DNA of 64,000 nucleotides, taken from assembly GCF_040939455.1 (NCBI RefSeq), contig NC_134104.1, positions 140,280,501 through 140,344,500 of the forward strand. Reading direction: 5' to 3'. Shown piece after piece: positions 47,848-61,154 of this stretch. This stretch comes from Microcebus murinus (taxonomy: Eukaryota > Chordata > Mammalia > Primates > Cheirogaleidae). The translations under genes were made by a program, and so were the position numbers. Under the pieces are notes generated by a model. That model was not told where the DNA came from. It saw only the letters and a program-made list of their open reading frames with translations, and made no database searches. The first letter of the stretch is position 1; every line of letters starts with the position of its first letter.

Positions 47848-48181
47848 TTTTTTTTTTTTTTTTGAGACAGAGTCTCACTCTGTTGCCCAAGCTAGAGTGA
47901 GTGCTGTGGCGTCAGCCTAGCTCACAGCAACCTCAAACTCCTGGGCTCAAGCGATCCTTCTGCCTCAGCCTCCCGAGTAGCTGGGGCTACAGGCATGCAC
48001 CAGCATGCCCAGCTAATTTTTTCTATATATTTTTAGTTGACCAATTAATTTATTTGTATTTTTAGTAGAGAGGGGGTCTCACTCTTGCTCAGGCTAGTCT
48101 CGAACTCCTGAGCTCAAACGATCCGCCCACCTCAGCCTTCCAGAGTGTTAGGATTACAGGCGTGAGCCACCTCGCCTGGCC
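47848..48181 (-). mobile_element. Alu, lemur type, antisense
   Basis: Complete dimer with T18 head. Confidence 0.92.
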
Positions 48182-48184
48182 CCT

Positions 48185-48480
48185 TCTTCATCTCTTTCCC
48201 CAGATGTAACCACTAAGAATTTGTTGTGTATCCTTTCAGACTCATTCTGTACATATTCAGATATGCATATGTCTGTATATATTTTTATTAAAATGTAGGA
48301 TTGGGTTGTACAAAACAATTTGTAGTCTATTTCTTTCATTTAACAAGATGTTGTAGATATTTTTCCATGTCAAATTATGTAAATGTCTTTTTAACAACAG
48401 TTAATGTGCCATTGTAGACCTATACAATGATTTAGTTATCAAATGTCTTAATAGAAGGATACTTATTTCTAGATATTCAC
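48185..48480 (-). mobile_element. Old LINE fragment
   Basis: CCCAGATGTAACCACTAAGA, TTTTTCCATGTCAAATTATG and neighbouring text resemble an ancient LINE 3' end read backwards. Family uncertain. Confidence 0.45.
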
Positions 48481-48520
48481 TGTTATTGTTTTAATTTACA
48501 TGTATTTAATAATGAGACTG

Positions 48521-48806
48521 GGCCGGGTGCAGTGGCTCATGCCTGTAATCCCACTGCTTTGTGGGAAGCCAAGACTGGAGGCTCACTTGCAGCCAGGAAT
48601 TCAAGACCAGCCTGGGCAACATAATGAGACCCTGTCTCTACAAAAAAATTAAAAATTAGCCAGGTGTAGTGGAGTACACCTGTAGTCCCCACTACTCTAG
48701 AGGCTGAGGCAGGAGGATTACTTGAGTTCAGGAGTTCGAGGCGCTTGTGAGCAATGATTATGATTGCAGCACTGCACTGCAGCCTGGACAACAGAGCAAG
48801 ATTCTG
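48521..48806 (+). mobile_element. Alu, old J-like
   Basis: Diverged dimer ending in a G-rich decayed tail (TGGGGGGGGGTGGTGG). Confidence 0.88.
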
Positions 48807-48809
48807 GGG

Positions 48810-50085
48810 GGGGGTGGTGGTGAAGGGGATGGAATAAGGAGACCAAATTTAATTTTGTATGTTATTAAACCATTCATATTTACTGTTCTTTGAACACGTT
48901 TCTAGTGTTTGAGGAATGCTACGAAGGACTATGGCAGTAAGGCTGACCTTGGTGAAGATGCCAGAAGGCTGTTGAGGATAAGGGGACTTGTTTATTTATT
49001 CAACTCCTGGAAAGCTACTTTGGAGGGGTGTCACATTTTCCCAGTATCCTGGAAGGGGAGCTTGTGATGGATAAGGTGTGAATGGCGAGAGGGACTATCA
49101 TGAAGATAAAACTCTGGGGTAGAATACTGGAGGAACATTTTTGCCAGCTCCAGCCCCAATCCAAGTCCATGTTGGCAGACCTGTAGGAGGAGAAAGGAAG
49201 AGTTGAAAGGAGAGAGTGAGCAGAGGAACTCTATTAGAGGTGTGCTTCTTGACAACTTTCTGGAATGTAGGGAGGCTAAGAAGGAGGCAGTTTGACATGG
49301 TGAAAGGACACCAGCTTTGAGCTTAGAGTTCACTTTTGCTATTCCTGGGTGACCTTGGACAAGTTACTTCTTTGAGCCATAGTTTCCTTGTCTATAAAGT
49401 GGTATGAACATCTGTCTTGCTAATTGTAATAATTAGTGGTAATTTACATAAAGCTCCTAGTATTAATACTGTAAGAAGTGGCATACAGTTAAATGCCCAG
49501 CATTTATTATTATTACCAATAACAAGCCATATCTGGCTGCTCCTGGGAAAGAAAAGGGATCCAGATCTCTCTCTATATATATCTTGTGAAGGGGATTTTG
49601 TGTTAATAGAAGTAGAGACCAAAAGATTAGGGAACTTATACTAATTAATATCCACCCTAGAAATGGGAGCTCAAGGAGGTAATTGACCACAGTGAGTGGT
49701 CCATGCATGGTCTTTGAGGAGAGGATACTCAGCAGAGGAACTGGAAGTGCTGATTTGTCTGTAAGGGAGCAGTCTCTGAACTTGGTGGTCCTTTCCCTTA
49801 GGCCAGAAAGAGCAACCTGAAAAGGGAGAGGGAAAGGAGCCGGGGACTACTTGCAAACCCCTGAAGCTTCCCCATTCTTAGACCCTGTGCTGAGGAGAAG
49901 CTTCCCAGGGAACAGTATAGTACTCAAATGATCAGGAGCAAATCTGCTGGAGTTTGAGTCTGGTTCCATAATTTATTAATACTAGCTTTGTGACCTTAGC
50001 CAAAGTTCTCGTAGCTTCATGTTTCAGTTTATGTGACTACACAATAGGAAGTACCCACCTGGCGACTGAGTTGAAAATTAAATGG
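48810..50085. other. Intron 1 interval with two MIR scraps
   Basis: MIR-like text at about 49310-49510 (GGGTGACCTTGGACAAGTTA) and 49930-50085 (GTTTGAGTCTGGTTCCATAA). Otherwise unique; the paired open frames around 49400-49700 show no family. Confidence 0.5.
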
Positions 50086-50089
50086 ATTT

Positions 50090-50408
50090 GGCTCACACTT
50101 GTAATCCTAGCACTCTGGGAGGCCAAGGCAGGCGGATCGCTTGAGCTCAGGAGTTGGAGACCAGCCTGAGCAAGAGCGAGACCCCGTCTCTACTAAAAAT
50201 AGAAAGAAATTAATTGGCCAACTAAAAATATATATATATAGAAAAAATTAGCCGGGCATGGGGCGCATGCCTGTAGTCCCAGCTACTCAGGAGGCTGAGG
50301 CAGGAGGATCGCTTGAGCCCGGGAGTTTGTGGTTGCTGTGAGCTAGGCTGATGCTCCAGCTAGCTAGCCCAGGCAACAGAGGGAGACTCTGTCAAAAAAA
50401 AGAAAAAA
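50090..50408 (+). mobile_element. Alu, lemur type, 5'-truncated
   Basis: Starts at GGCTCACACTTG, about 13 nt into the element. Confidence 0.9.
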
Positions 50409-50409
50409 C

Positions 50410-50625
50410 AGGCAAGCAATATATAAACTGTTACATGGACAACTTTCAGTTGAACAGCTTTTAATTAAGCATACCCTTATATTAATATAAAAATCCTAAT
50501 TAGATTACATATATTGCCCCATCCAAGTCAGAGCTTCAAGTGTGTCCATCCCCCCATTTAATGGGCACCGCACCCATTAACTGTGAATATACCTACCCCC
50601 CTCCGCTTTTCCAAGGATCCTTGTG
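50410..50625 (-). mobile_element. Lemur L1 3'-UTR piece, antisense
   Basis: GTCAGAGCTTCAAGTGTGTCC, then ATACCTACCCCCCTCCG, parallels the inverted L1 3' UTR at 14970-15060. Confidence 0.7.
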
Positions 50626-50795
50626 TATCTTAAATGTATCATTGTCAATGTCCTGAGTGTGATATTATGCTATAGTTTTGGAAGATACTAGATTGGCGGA
50701 AACTGGGCAAAGAATATAAGGGATAGCTCTGTATTATGTCTTACAACCGCATGTGAATCTACAATGATCTCCAAATAAAAAGTTTAATGTAAAAA
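50626..50795 (+). mobile_element. L1M 3' end
   Basis: GCATGTGAATCTACAATGAT followed by CTCCAAATAAAAAGTT. Confidence 0.7.
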
Positions 50796-50954
50796 ATAGT
50801 CTAGGTGAGGAAAATATGGATGTTCATTGTATATTCTTTCAGCTTTTCTGTAGGTGTGAAAATTTTCAAAGTTTGTGAGGAGGGCTGATTGGAGATAAAA
50901 AGATCTAAAAAATACTAGAAAAGTAGATTGGAGTTTTTTTAAAAATCAAAAGAA

Positions 50955-51295
50955 GGCCGGGCGCTGTGGCTCACGCCTGTAATCCTAGCTCTTGGGAGGC
51001 CGAGGCGGGCGGATTGCTCAAGGTCAGGAGTTCAAAACCAGCCTGAGCAAGAGCGAGACCCCGTCTCTACTATAAACAGAAAGAAATTAATTGGCCAACT
51101 GATATATATATAAAAAAAAAAAAATTAGCCGGGCATAGTGGCACATGCCTGTAGTCCCAGCTACTCGGGAGGCTGAGGCAGAAGGATCACTCGAGCCCAG
51201 GAGTTTGAGGTTGCTGTGAGCTAGGCTGACGCCACGGCACTCACTCTAGCCTGGACAACAAAGTGAGACTCTGTCTCAAAAAAAAAAAAAAAAAA
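50955..51295 (+). mobile_element. Young lemur Alu (CTCTTGGG subfamily)
   Basis: Same diagnostic changes as at 4700 and 31643. TSD AAAAATCAAAAGAA at 50941-50954 and 51291-51304. Confidence 0.95.
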
Positions 51296-51594
51296 TCAAA
51301 AGAAAGTTTTCTAAGTGGAAAAAATCTTTGTAAATCTTAGAAGAAAACAGTTAAAGACAACTTGTATGTTGAGATCAGTATCGTAGGGAAAAGCAAGAAG
51401 AGTCATGGTATCCTAAATTTTGAGGTTAAGGATGACGTTAAAATAACCCATGGCATTATAGCTAACTATACCTTCTCAAGGACCATGGCTTTCTTCCCCA
51501 CCTGCCATTCATAGTGTTGGATAAATGTGAAAGGGGCTAAAAGATTTTGAAATCAGTTTCAAAACATTTTTTATGGTCCCTTGATGTATTAGAC

Positions 51595-51597
<3 letters not shown>

Positions 51598-51625
<28 letters not shown>

Positions 51626-51938
51626 GAGACAGAGTCTCGCTTTGTTGCCCAGGCTAGAGTGAGTGCCGTGGCATCAGCCTAGCTCACAAACTCAAACTCC
51701 TGGGCTCAAGCCATCCTGCTGCCTCAGCCTCCCGAGTAGCTGGGACTACAGGCATGCGCCACCATGCCCGGCTAATTTTTTCTGTATATATTAGTTGGCC
51801 AATTAATTTCTTTCTATTTATAGTAGAGACGGGGTGTCGCTATTGCTCAGGCTGGTTTGGAACTCCTGACCTCCGAACAATCCTCCCGACTCGGCCTCCC
51901 AGAGTGCCAGGATTAGAGGCGTGAGCCACCATGCCCAG
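51598..51938 (-). mobile_element. Alu, lemur type, antisense
   Basis: T27 head; small CAGCAAC deletion in the right arm. 51305-51590 upstream is unique. Confidence 0.92.
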
Positions 51939-51968
51939 ATGTGGTTAACTATAGAAGTATTTATTATT

Positions 51969-52305
51969 TTTTTTGTTTTGTATTGTTTTTTTGAGACAGT
52001 CTCACTGTGTTGCCTGGGCTAGAGTGCCGTAGCATCAGCCTAGCTCACAGCAACCTCAAACTTCTGGGCTGAAGCCATCCTCCTGCCTCAGCCTCCTGAG
52101 TAGCTGGGACTATAGGCATGTGCCACCATGCCCAGCTAAATTTTTTCAAATATTTTTAGTTGGCCAATTAATTTATTTTTATTTTTTAGTAGAGACAGGG
52201 TCTCACTGTTGCTCAGGCTGGTTTCGAACTCCCAAGCTTGAACAATCCACACGCCTCGGCCTCCCAGAGTGCCAGGATTATAGGAGCGAGCCACCACGCC
52301 CGGCC
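51969..52305 (-). mobile_element. Alu, lemur type, antisense
   Basis: TSD TAGAAGTATTTATTATT at 51952-51968 and 52306-52322. Confidence 0.94.
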
Positions 52306-52322
52306 TAGAAGTATTTATTATT

Positions 52323-52885
52323 AATTCAATTTTTATAATGTATTTTGTTACCTTTTCTTTGCTTTAAAAAAAAATTAAAAATCGTGTCTATTTCTCTGTG
52401 CAGAAATATGAACTATGTTTTTGAATTCTTCTAAATATGTTTTATGGCTACTACTATGTAATTTACACGTGAAGGTTTGAAGTTTGTGAGAACTAAATAA
52501 GCATCATTCTTCTGTCTGCAGAGTATGATTTAGTGAATTAGCTTCCTTTGACTTATATCTTACATCAAGGCTCCAGTTCCCAAGGAGAAGAAAATGGACA
52601 AATGATTTCTGCAAACCTCTCCCCACCAAAAATCATCTACCACAAATTAGGCTTAGTCTAGAAAGATCCATAGTGAACAAGAAGTGATATAATTTTACTG
52701 TGGTGTGCTCACAAACTTTGAAAGTGATGACTACTCTTCTTTAGTGTACCTTAAAAACCACTGAAGCATTTGTCAGAGCTCTTTAAAGTGTTATACTTAC
52801 ATGCTTTTGTTTTGAGTAGAGTTTTAGATTTGGTTCTGCTGAAATTTTTATCTTTACTTTGGAATTCTGTTTACAAAACAAAACA
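52323..52885. other. Intron 1 interval, unique
   Basis: No exon or named repeat. Confidence 0.4.
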
Positions 52886-52889
52886 AAGC

Positions 52890-53170
52890 AACGCCTATAA
52901 TCCCAGTGCTTTGGGAGGCCAAGGTGAGGAGGATCACTTGAGCCCAGGAGTTTTGAGACCAGCCTGCGCAGCATAGTGAGAACCTATCTCTATAAAAAAT
53001 AAAAATAAAAAAGCTGTGTGTGGTGGCTTGTGCCTATAGTCCCAGCTACTCAGGAGGCTGAGTTGGAAAGATCACTTGAGCCCAGGAGTTCGAGGTTGCA
53101 GTAAGCTGTGATTGTGCTACTGTGCTCTAGCCTAGGTGACAGAGCAAAGCTTTGTCTTTGAAAAAAAAAC
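52890..53170 (+). mobile_element. Alu, old J-like, 5'-truncated
   Basis: Starts at ACGCCTATAATCCC. Confidence 0.88.
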
Positions 53171-53396
53171 AAAATCTAATTTTTAAAATAGGAAATTAAA
53201 TTTAGTATTTAATTAGTGGGGTAGGAGATAGTTTTCCCAGCTAAATAGATTATTCATCTTTACTTAAAATATAAATGGACTTAATCATGTTAAAGAAACT
53301 TTTTAAATTTGTTAATCATTGGCTTTTGGATTTCCAAGCCTATGAAAACATTCTTTGCCTGGAAATTAAGTGAACTTTTTTCTTTTTCTTTTTTTC

Positions 53397-53736
53397 TTTT
53401 TTTTTTTTTTTTTTGAGACAGAGTCTCACTTTGTTGCCCAGGCTAGAGTGAGTGCCATGGCGTCAGCCTGGCTCACAGCAACCTCAATCTTCGGGACTCA
53501 GCGATCCTACTGCCTCAGCCTCCCGAGTAGCTGGGACTACAGGCATGCGCCACCATGCCCGGCTAATTTTTTTTTTTTTTTGTATACATATTTTTAGTTG
53601 GTCAATTAATTTATTTCTATTTTTGGTAGAGACGGGGTCTTGCTCAGGCTGGTTTCGAACTCCTGACCTTGAGCAATCCACCTGCCTCGGCCTCCCAAAG
53701 TGCTAGGATTACAGGCGTGAGCCACCGTGCCCGGCT
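53397..53736 (-). mobile_element. Alu, lemur type, antisense
   Basis: Flanking CTTTTTCTTTTTTT on both sides. 53171-53380 before it and 53737-54192 after it are unique. Confidence 0.92.
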
Positions 53737-54192
53737 CTTTTTCTTTTTTTTATTAGCCTGAAATTAGATATCCATACTGAGCTCTTATCAATATCGTTTT
53801 CTAATTGCTAATTGTTACTACTTTCCAACTAGATTATTAAACCTCTTGAAGACATTGTAAGTGTATTTATACTCTTCTTGTATCTCCAGGATCTGTCATG
53901 TTTTCTTGAGTATGTGGGTGTCTGTATGTTGCTAGGTGGCAGATCTAATATTTTTAGGAGAGCACACCATCCTCGGCTTGCTTGTCCTGATCAGCAGAAC
54001 TTGTAGTCCTTATTTAAGTGGGTAGGTTTTCATTGTGTTTCACCAAGGCCAACCAAGAAAAACATTTCAGGTTTTCAGAGGAGTGGCTTCTTATTTATCA
54101 CACTGATTGGCTGTTGTTTAGAGAGCTTTAATTTTGGCAACTTTATTAGGAAGAAGACATTTAAGAAGAAAACTGGAGACAAGTTCACTGTA

Positions 54193-54964
<772 letters not shown>

Positions 54965-55007
54965 TACAATTTTTTTCTAAAGAACTGTAAAACTTGTTTG
55001 TTTGCAG

Positions 55008-55102
55008 ATCAGGGAGCAGAGAAACATGAAGGCACAGGTCAGTCCTCTGGGATCACTGATCAAGAGAAGGAGTTTTCCACCAATGCTTTCCAAGCTTTCA
55101 CA
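55008..55102 (+). CDS. CNOT10: CNOT10 exon 2
   Basis: 95 nt between acceptor TTTGCAG|ATC and donor ACA|GTAAGC. With exon 1 it makes 39 codons, ending in phase 0. It encodes [19 protein letters not shown] followed by the first helix-like segment ending NAFQAFT, the entry to the TPR-type superhelix. One residue (Phe in KEFSTNAF) differs from the Leu that I remember for human. The pyrimidine tract is weak (TTGTTTGTTTGCAG) and the Tigger-like element abuts the intron end. Confidence 0.97.
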
Positions 55103-56088
55103 GTAAGCTTTGACTTCTCTTAATCTGCTCAATTGTAGGATTCTGCCAAGTATGAATCCTTTTATGGTGAATTTTTTAATTTATAATTTTTATGCTGTAA
55201 TCATTCAAGAGTTAAGTTTAGAAAGAAGTAGATTTAATGTTAAAGTAAAGAAAAATATCTTAGAGTTTAAATATGGTGAAAGAATGGGAATAATTTGAGC
55301 CATTCCCAAGTTTTTCTATTTTCATAAACATGTTTTTAAGTCTTTTAAATTTAGATTTGTAAGTATATGGATCAGTCTTTTCATTTCACTACTCTGGTCA
55401 ATTCTTTTTCTTTAATTTACTTTAAAATGGAACTTTAAAAGTTTATTGTCAGAATTTTAACTTTTCTGACATTAAATGATATGAGAGAAAAATCTTATTT
55501 GATTTTCAAGAGCCAAGTTTGGTAGCACACACCTGTAGTTCCAGCTACTCAGGAGGCTGAAGTGGGAAGACCACTTGAGCCCAGGAGTTCAAGGCTGCAG
55601 TGCTCTAGGATCACCCCTGTTAATAGCCGCTACACTCCAGCCTATAGCAAGACTCCATCTCTTTAAAAAAATAATAATAATGATTATCAGGTTACATACA
55701 TGTAAGTAAGCATAAGAACTTGATACTTGAGTATTCAAAATATACTTACTAGAAATTAAAACTTGGAGTAATTATATTACTTTTCTTGGCTAGTTTCAAC
55801 TATTTATACTCTGCTAGCATTATATTAATACATATATAGCAATGTATCTATTATATCTATATATGTCTCTTATAGATACATGTGTCAGTGTCAGAGTTTG
55901 AGTCTTAGTAAGGATATATCTACAGTTTAACTGACATGAATATTGCTTTATCTAGCAATTTTGATTATTAGGAGGATTATCTTTTTAAGAATTTTTAAGA
56001 TAAAGATAAGTGAAATATATTTGGAATGATGTATTGTTCTTAAAGCTGGTATGTAATTTTGTGTGTATGTGTGTGGTTTTTTTTTTAG
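55103..56088 (+). other. CNOT10: CNOT10 intron 2
   Basis: 986 nt, AT-rich, with one 7SL-derived monomer (55508-55674). Ends in TGTGTGG-T11-AG, a strong tract. Confidence 0.85.
55508..55674 (+). mobile_element. 7SL-derived monomer (FRAM/FAM-like)
   Basis: GTAGTTCCAGCTACTCAGGAG, then GTGCTCTAGGATCACCCCTGT, then AATAGCCGCTACACTCCAGCC. The last block follows the 7SL order rather than that of a dimeric Alu. Confidence 0.7.
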
Positions 56089-56250
56089 TCTGGAAATTAT
56101 GATGCCTGTCTACAACACCTTGCCTGTCTACAAGATATAAACAAAGATGATTATAAAATAATTTTGAATACAGCAGTAGCTGAGTTTTTTAAGAGTAACC
56201 AAACAACAACAGATAATTTGAGACAAACACTTAACCAGCTGAAGAATCAG
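56089..56250 (+). CDS. CNOT10: CNOT10 exon 3
   Basis: 162 nt, 54 codons, phase 0 at both ends; acceptor TTTTTTAG|TCT and donor CAG|GTGATA. Encodes [17 protein letters not shown] and then [15 protein letters not shown] to LKNQ, two helix pairs of TPR character. A phase-0/0 exon is skippable without frameshift. Sequence agrees with the CNOT10 family as recalled, with no indel. Confidence 0.97.
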
Positions 56251-56542
56251 GTGATACACAAATGAATTTAACTATAAAAGATACTGTTCTGTTCTTTAAT
56301 TTGTGAAATATAAATAGTTAAGGAAAATAAATGTGACTTCTTATGTGATATTGGTAGCATAATTTTTTATGTATCTGAAACATTTGTTGGTATTAATTTT
56401 ATTTTCATAAAATTATTCCAGAAAATGAAAGGTATGTTGTCTGATTTTTAATTAACTTGAACATAATAACTTAATATACCACATTTGATTGAGCTTTAGA
56501 GTTTTGAGAAAGAATTAAAGTAGAACTATATGAAGAAGTTTA

Positions 56543-56884
56543 AGCCGGGCACTGTGGCTCACGCCTGTAATCCTGGCACTCTGGGAGGCCGAGGCGGGAG
56601 GATTGCTTGAGCTCAGGAGTTTGAGACCAGCCTGAGCAAGAACGAGACCCCATCTCTACTAAAAATAGAAAGAAATTAGCCAAACAACTGAAAAGTAGAA
56701 AAAATTAGCCGGGTGCGTTGGCGCATGCCTGTAGTCCCTGCTACTCTGGAGGCTGAGGCAGGAGGATTGCTTGAGCCCAGGAGTTTGAGGTTGCTGTGAG
56801 CTAGCCCAACGCCACGGCACTCTAGCCTGGGCAACAGAGTAAGACTGTCTAAAAAAAAAAAAAAAAAAATTAAAAAAAAAAAAA
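56543..56884 (+). mobile_element. Alu, older lemur type
   Basis: Starts AGCCGGGCACTG; A tail with one T. Confidence 0.92.
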
Positions 56885-57089
56885 TTTAGCTACTGAGATA
56901 GATCTTGTTTGTAACTGCAAATATCTGATTATTAATAATGTCAGGTTGTTTTAGCTTTTTGTATCAGGAGATGATTAATTAAATAGATATTCTGATTTAC
57001 ATCTAGTTTGGGACTTGAATGGGTCATTGGGCTGGCCATAACAGTTAATACTTCTCGTTGTTAACAGTGATTTTGCTTATAGGATCAGC

Positions 57090-57310
57090 TAGAAGACATT
57101 AGTGCTCACTGTGTGACAGGCTCTGCTAGTAACCTTATATGCAACATCTCATTTTATTCTTCTCAATTGCACTATGAAGTAGCTACTTTAATTTTTCTCA
57201 TTTTACGGGTGGAAAAGCTCAAGCACAGATAGCTGTGTAAATTGTCCACAGACACTAAGCTTTTAAGTAGTAAGAGCTACATGAACCCAGTTCTGTTTGA
57301 CTCTAGAGAC
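57090..57310 (-). mobile_element. MIR element
   Basis: ACATCTCATTTTATTC, then AGTAGCTACTTTAATTTTTCTC, then AAAAGCTCAAGCACAGATAG. Confidence 0.75.
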
Positions 57311-57413
57311 TGCACATTTAAATTACTACTTCATGCTGTTGGGAGTTTTGAGACCCTTTGAAGCCCCTGCCTTGTAGTCATGAGTACTATTATACCATAC
57401 AGCATCACCCTAA

Positions 57414-57792
<379 letters not shown>

Positions 57793-57854
57793 CATAATAC
57801 TTTATATAGGAGTAAACTAATTTAAAAACTCCATTAAAATTCTTCAACAAAAAT

Positions 57855-58080
57855 GAAAATAACAGCCAATATTTATTTAATGTTTACTTGATGCCAGATT
57901 CTATATTAATTGCTTTTTATGCCTTATGTAGTCTGCACATTCACCTCTTGAGATGGGTACTTGTTATCTCAGTTTTAAAACTTGGATTTAGGAAGTCGAA
58001 TAGTTTTAATTTATACAGTGAATAAGTAGCAGTGTATCAACCAGGCTGTCTGACTTTTGAGCCTGTTCTTATAACCACCT
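57855..58080 (-). mobile_element. MIR element, decayed
   Basis: AATATTTATTTAATGTTTACTTGATGCC-type start and a GAGATGGGTACTTGTTATCTC core. Confidence 0.6.
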
Positions 58081-58646
58081 CAGTGTTCATAAATTTATAT
58101 GTCATCACATTCATCATTACTCCAATGTTATTACCCATGACTTTATCTGGAGTTCCAGAATCAAAGGAAAGATGATGTTTGCTAATATCTAGTACATGCG
58201 CCCTATAACCCCATAGATAGTTTCTTCCTGGACAGATTTGATTGGTCTTTGAACACAAGTTCAGCCTTAATTTTTTTTTTTTAAATAAGGGGCTCCTGCA
58301 GACTTCCTATTAGGCCAGGAAAATGGTTTTTTAAGATCTTTTCACCAGCTTTTATTCTTAATAAGGTTTGTTCAGTGCCTTCCAACTCTTAATTTTCCTA
58401 GAATTTTTATGCTTCCTAGAAGTTCCTGGCTTCTTTAATGAATTTTATTCTGGCTGGAGCAATTACTAGACTATTTTGGTGAATCATAGAAAATGTGACT
58501 AAGTTATTCACATGGTAATGGTAAGTTCAGCTGTTGCTGAATTCAAAACTCCTTAGTTTATCTAAAAGCTTCCTTTCTGGCTAAGAATTAACCTTTTCTT
58601 AGCTCATTCTCCATTACATAAGTATTCATACAAGAAGAGTTGCCTT

Positions 58647-58970
58647 GGCTGGGTTCGGTGGCGCTTGCCTTTAATCCTAGCACTCTGGGAAGCCAAGGAG
58701 GGTGGATTGCTCAAGGTCAGGAGTTCAAAACCAGCCTGAGCAAGAGCGAGACCTCATCCCTACTATAAATAGAAAGAAATTAATTGGCCAAGTAATATAT
58801 ATAGAAAAATTAGCCAGGCATGGTGGCGCATGCCTGTAGTCCCAGCTACTCGGGAGGCTGAGGCAGGAGGATCGCTTGAGCCCAGGAGTTTGAGGTTGCT
58901 GTGAGCTAGGCTGACGCCATGGCACTCACTCTAGCCTGGGCAACAGAGTTAGACTCTCTCTCGAAAAAAA
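58647..58970 (+). mobile_element. Alu, lemur type
   Basis: Exact TSD AAGAAGAGTTGCCTT at 58632-58646 and 58971-58985. Confidence 0.95.
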
Positions 58971-59439
58971 AAGAAGAGTTGCCTTTTGTTGTACTTTGAA
59001 GTTTCTCTGTTTAAAGAGACTGTTTTTAATTACTTGAAGATAGGGACTTGGGAAATGAGGATTATAAAGAGTTTCCAAACTCATTGAGACACACGTTGTT
59101 GGTCAGGTAATCCCTTGCTAACAATTTGTGGTCTTGTCAAACTTTTAACCACATGTGTGATTGAAGTTTGTCAAAATCCAATTACAAATCATTGTGTGTC
59201 ATGAACCTTGAGGTTCCTTGCCATTAGCCAGAGGTTGTGAAGTCCGTGTACTATAAATCAGAGTTCTGCATGATTTAGAGAAAGGTCAGTCTTAGAATTA
59301 ATTACTTAATATTTTACAATAATTCATTCCAATCTTTGTAATGACAAAGAATCATTAGTTTAAATACAGGTAGACTTCAATTTCATGTGTTATGTGGAAT
59401 TATGGAATGGTTGTGAAACTTGATTAAAATTAAAAGCCT

Positions 59440-59545
59440 TTTGCTGGGGTGATGGAACCTTTATAGCCCTGATTCAAGAATTACAAAAACTATCCATGTA
59501 ACAAAAACATTTGTATCCCCTTGATATTTTGAAATAAAAAAAGAA
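59440..59545 (+). mobile_element. Lemur-type L1 3' tail
   Basis: AACATTTGTATCCCCTTGATATTTTG followed by AAATAAAAAAA parallels the L1 ends at 25440 and 33740. Confidence 0.6.
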
Positions 59546-60481
59546 GTGGCACAAATACTTAAGATAATTTCTATTTCATTTTCATCATTCTTTCTTTAAA
59601 AATAGACATCTAAAGGTTCCATCAGTTAATAAAAAACAAACTGTTCTAAAAACAAACAATCCTATTGCTATAGCTTACAGAAGGAGTTACAGTTTTAAAC
59701 TGCAAATGTCATTAACTTTAAAATGCAATGTGTCAAGATTTTTTTAAATTTCGGTATCAGTTATGGATATTTGGGGTTCTACCAAAGCCCCTAAAAACCT
59801 ATTCTAAGCATCACATGTAGCATAGTATATTTTTGTCGTTTATTACTTTAAAAAATCTATTCTTTTTTACTATGGGAACAAAACCTGAAAATATACTTCG
59901 TAGCCATATGACCTTGGACTAGGTAATTAAGCTTTTCTGTGCTGGTTTTCCTTATTTATAAAATGGAAATGAAATCATCTGTCTCCTAGAAGTATGGTGA
60001 GAATTAACACATAAAAGTTTTAACATAGCAAACCTGGCACATGGTAAGTAGTTAGCTATTGTTATTAATGTTTAAATTTTACTTTAGTTTTTACAAAATG
60101 GAGTCAAACTGTGTATTCTGTATTACATTTTTATGGGAAAGGTCATTTTGAGTTTTGCCCACTCCCCGTATAGTCTCTTGCCGCTCATGAAATTAGAAAG
60201 TGGAAATCCTGCTTGTCCATGTCAGCAAAGGCTTGGGGGTCCCAGCCCAGCTGAAGACGTTAAATCTCATTGTTCTATGCCCTTTTTTGTTCCCTGTCCT
60301 CAATTCCCCTCAATAAACTACTTTAACCGTCCCACCACCCCAAAAAATAAGAAAATGGGAATCCCACTCAGAAACCATGTTGGCAGTTAAAACAGGGAAC
60401 ATATCTTCACCGTGGAAAAGAGGAGAATCACCTTGCCTTGTGCTGAGTACTTAATAAGGTCCCAGCAAAATGTTTTACCTG

Positions 60482-60775
60482 ACCAGGTATGGTAGCTCAC
60501 TTCTGTAATCTTAGCATTTTATGAGGCTGAGGTGGGGGGGATCCCTTGAGGCCAGGAGTTCGAGACCAGCCTGGACAACATAGCAAGACTCCATAGACTC
60601 TGCAGAAAATAGAAAAATTAACCAAGCATGGTGGCACATGCCTGTAGTCCCAGCTATGGCTGAAACAGGAGGATCACTTGAGTTCAAGACTTTGACGTTA
60701 CAGTGAGCTGTGATCGAGTCACTGCACTCCAGCCTGGGCAATAGAGCAAGACCCTGTCTCAAATAAATAAAATTA
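60482..60775 (+). mobile_element. Alu, old J-like
   Basis: Diverged dimer with AAAT-unit tail. Confidence 0.88.
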
Positions 60776-61003
60776 AAAAATAAAAAGTTTACTTAGTAAA
60801 ATTTTATTATGTATGAAATGGACAAATGAAGTAATTTTTAGTATGTGAGAATAATTAAAAATCTGGAGGTGCTGTTGAAAGTATGGAGAAATTCAGAATA
60901 AGAATGTTGGGCTGTGTTTCTGTTTACTCGTATGAATTCTTTGACTTTTGTTCTTTATTTTCTTAATGTTGTTCGAAAATGGTCTCTGTTGATTGTTTTA
61001 TAG

Positions 61004-61154
61004 GTCCACTCAGCTGTTGAAGAAATGGATGGATTAGATGATGTTGAAAACAGCATGTTGTATTATAATCAAGCAGTCATTCTGTATCATCTGCGGCAGT
61101 ATACAGAAGCAATATCAGTTGGTGAAAAACTTTATCAGTTCATAGAACCTTTTG
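61004..61154 (+). CDS. CNOT10: CNOT10 exon 4
   Basis: 151 nt between acceptor TTTTATAG|GTCC and donor TTTTG|GTATGT, leaving phase 1 (next exon should begin with two bases of a Glu codon). Encodes [19 protein letters not shown], then a clear TPR helix pair, [20 protein letters not shown], ending LYQFIEPF. The conserved small/aromatic spacing (A, Y, Y, A) of a TPR is visible. Read-through past the donor gives a stop only at about 61292, so a readthrough product would be short. The next exon lies outside the window. Confidence 0.97.
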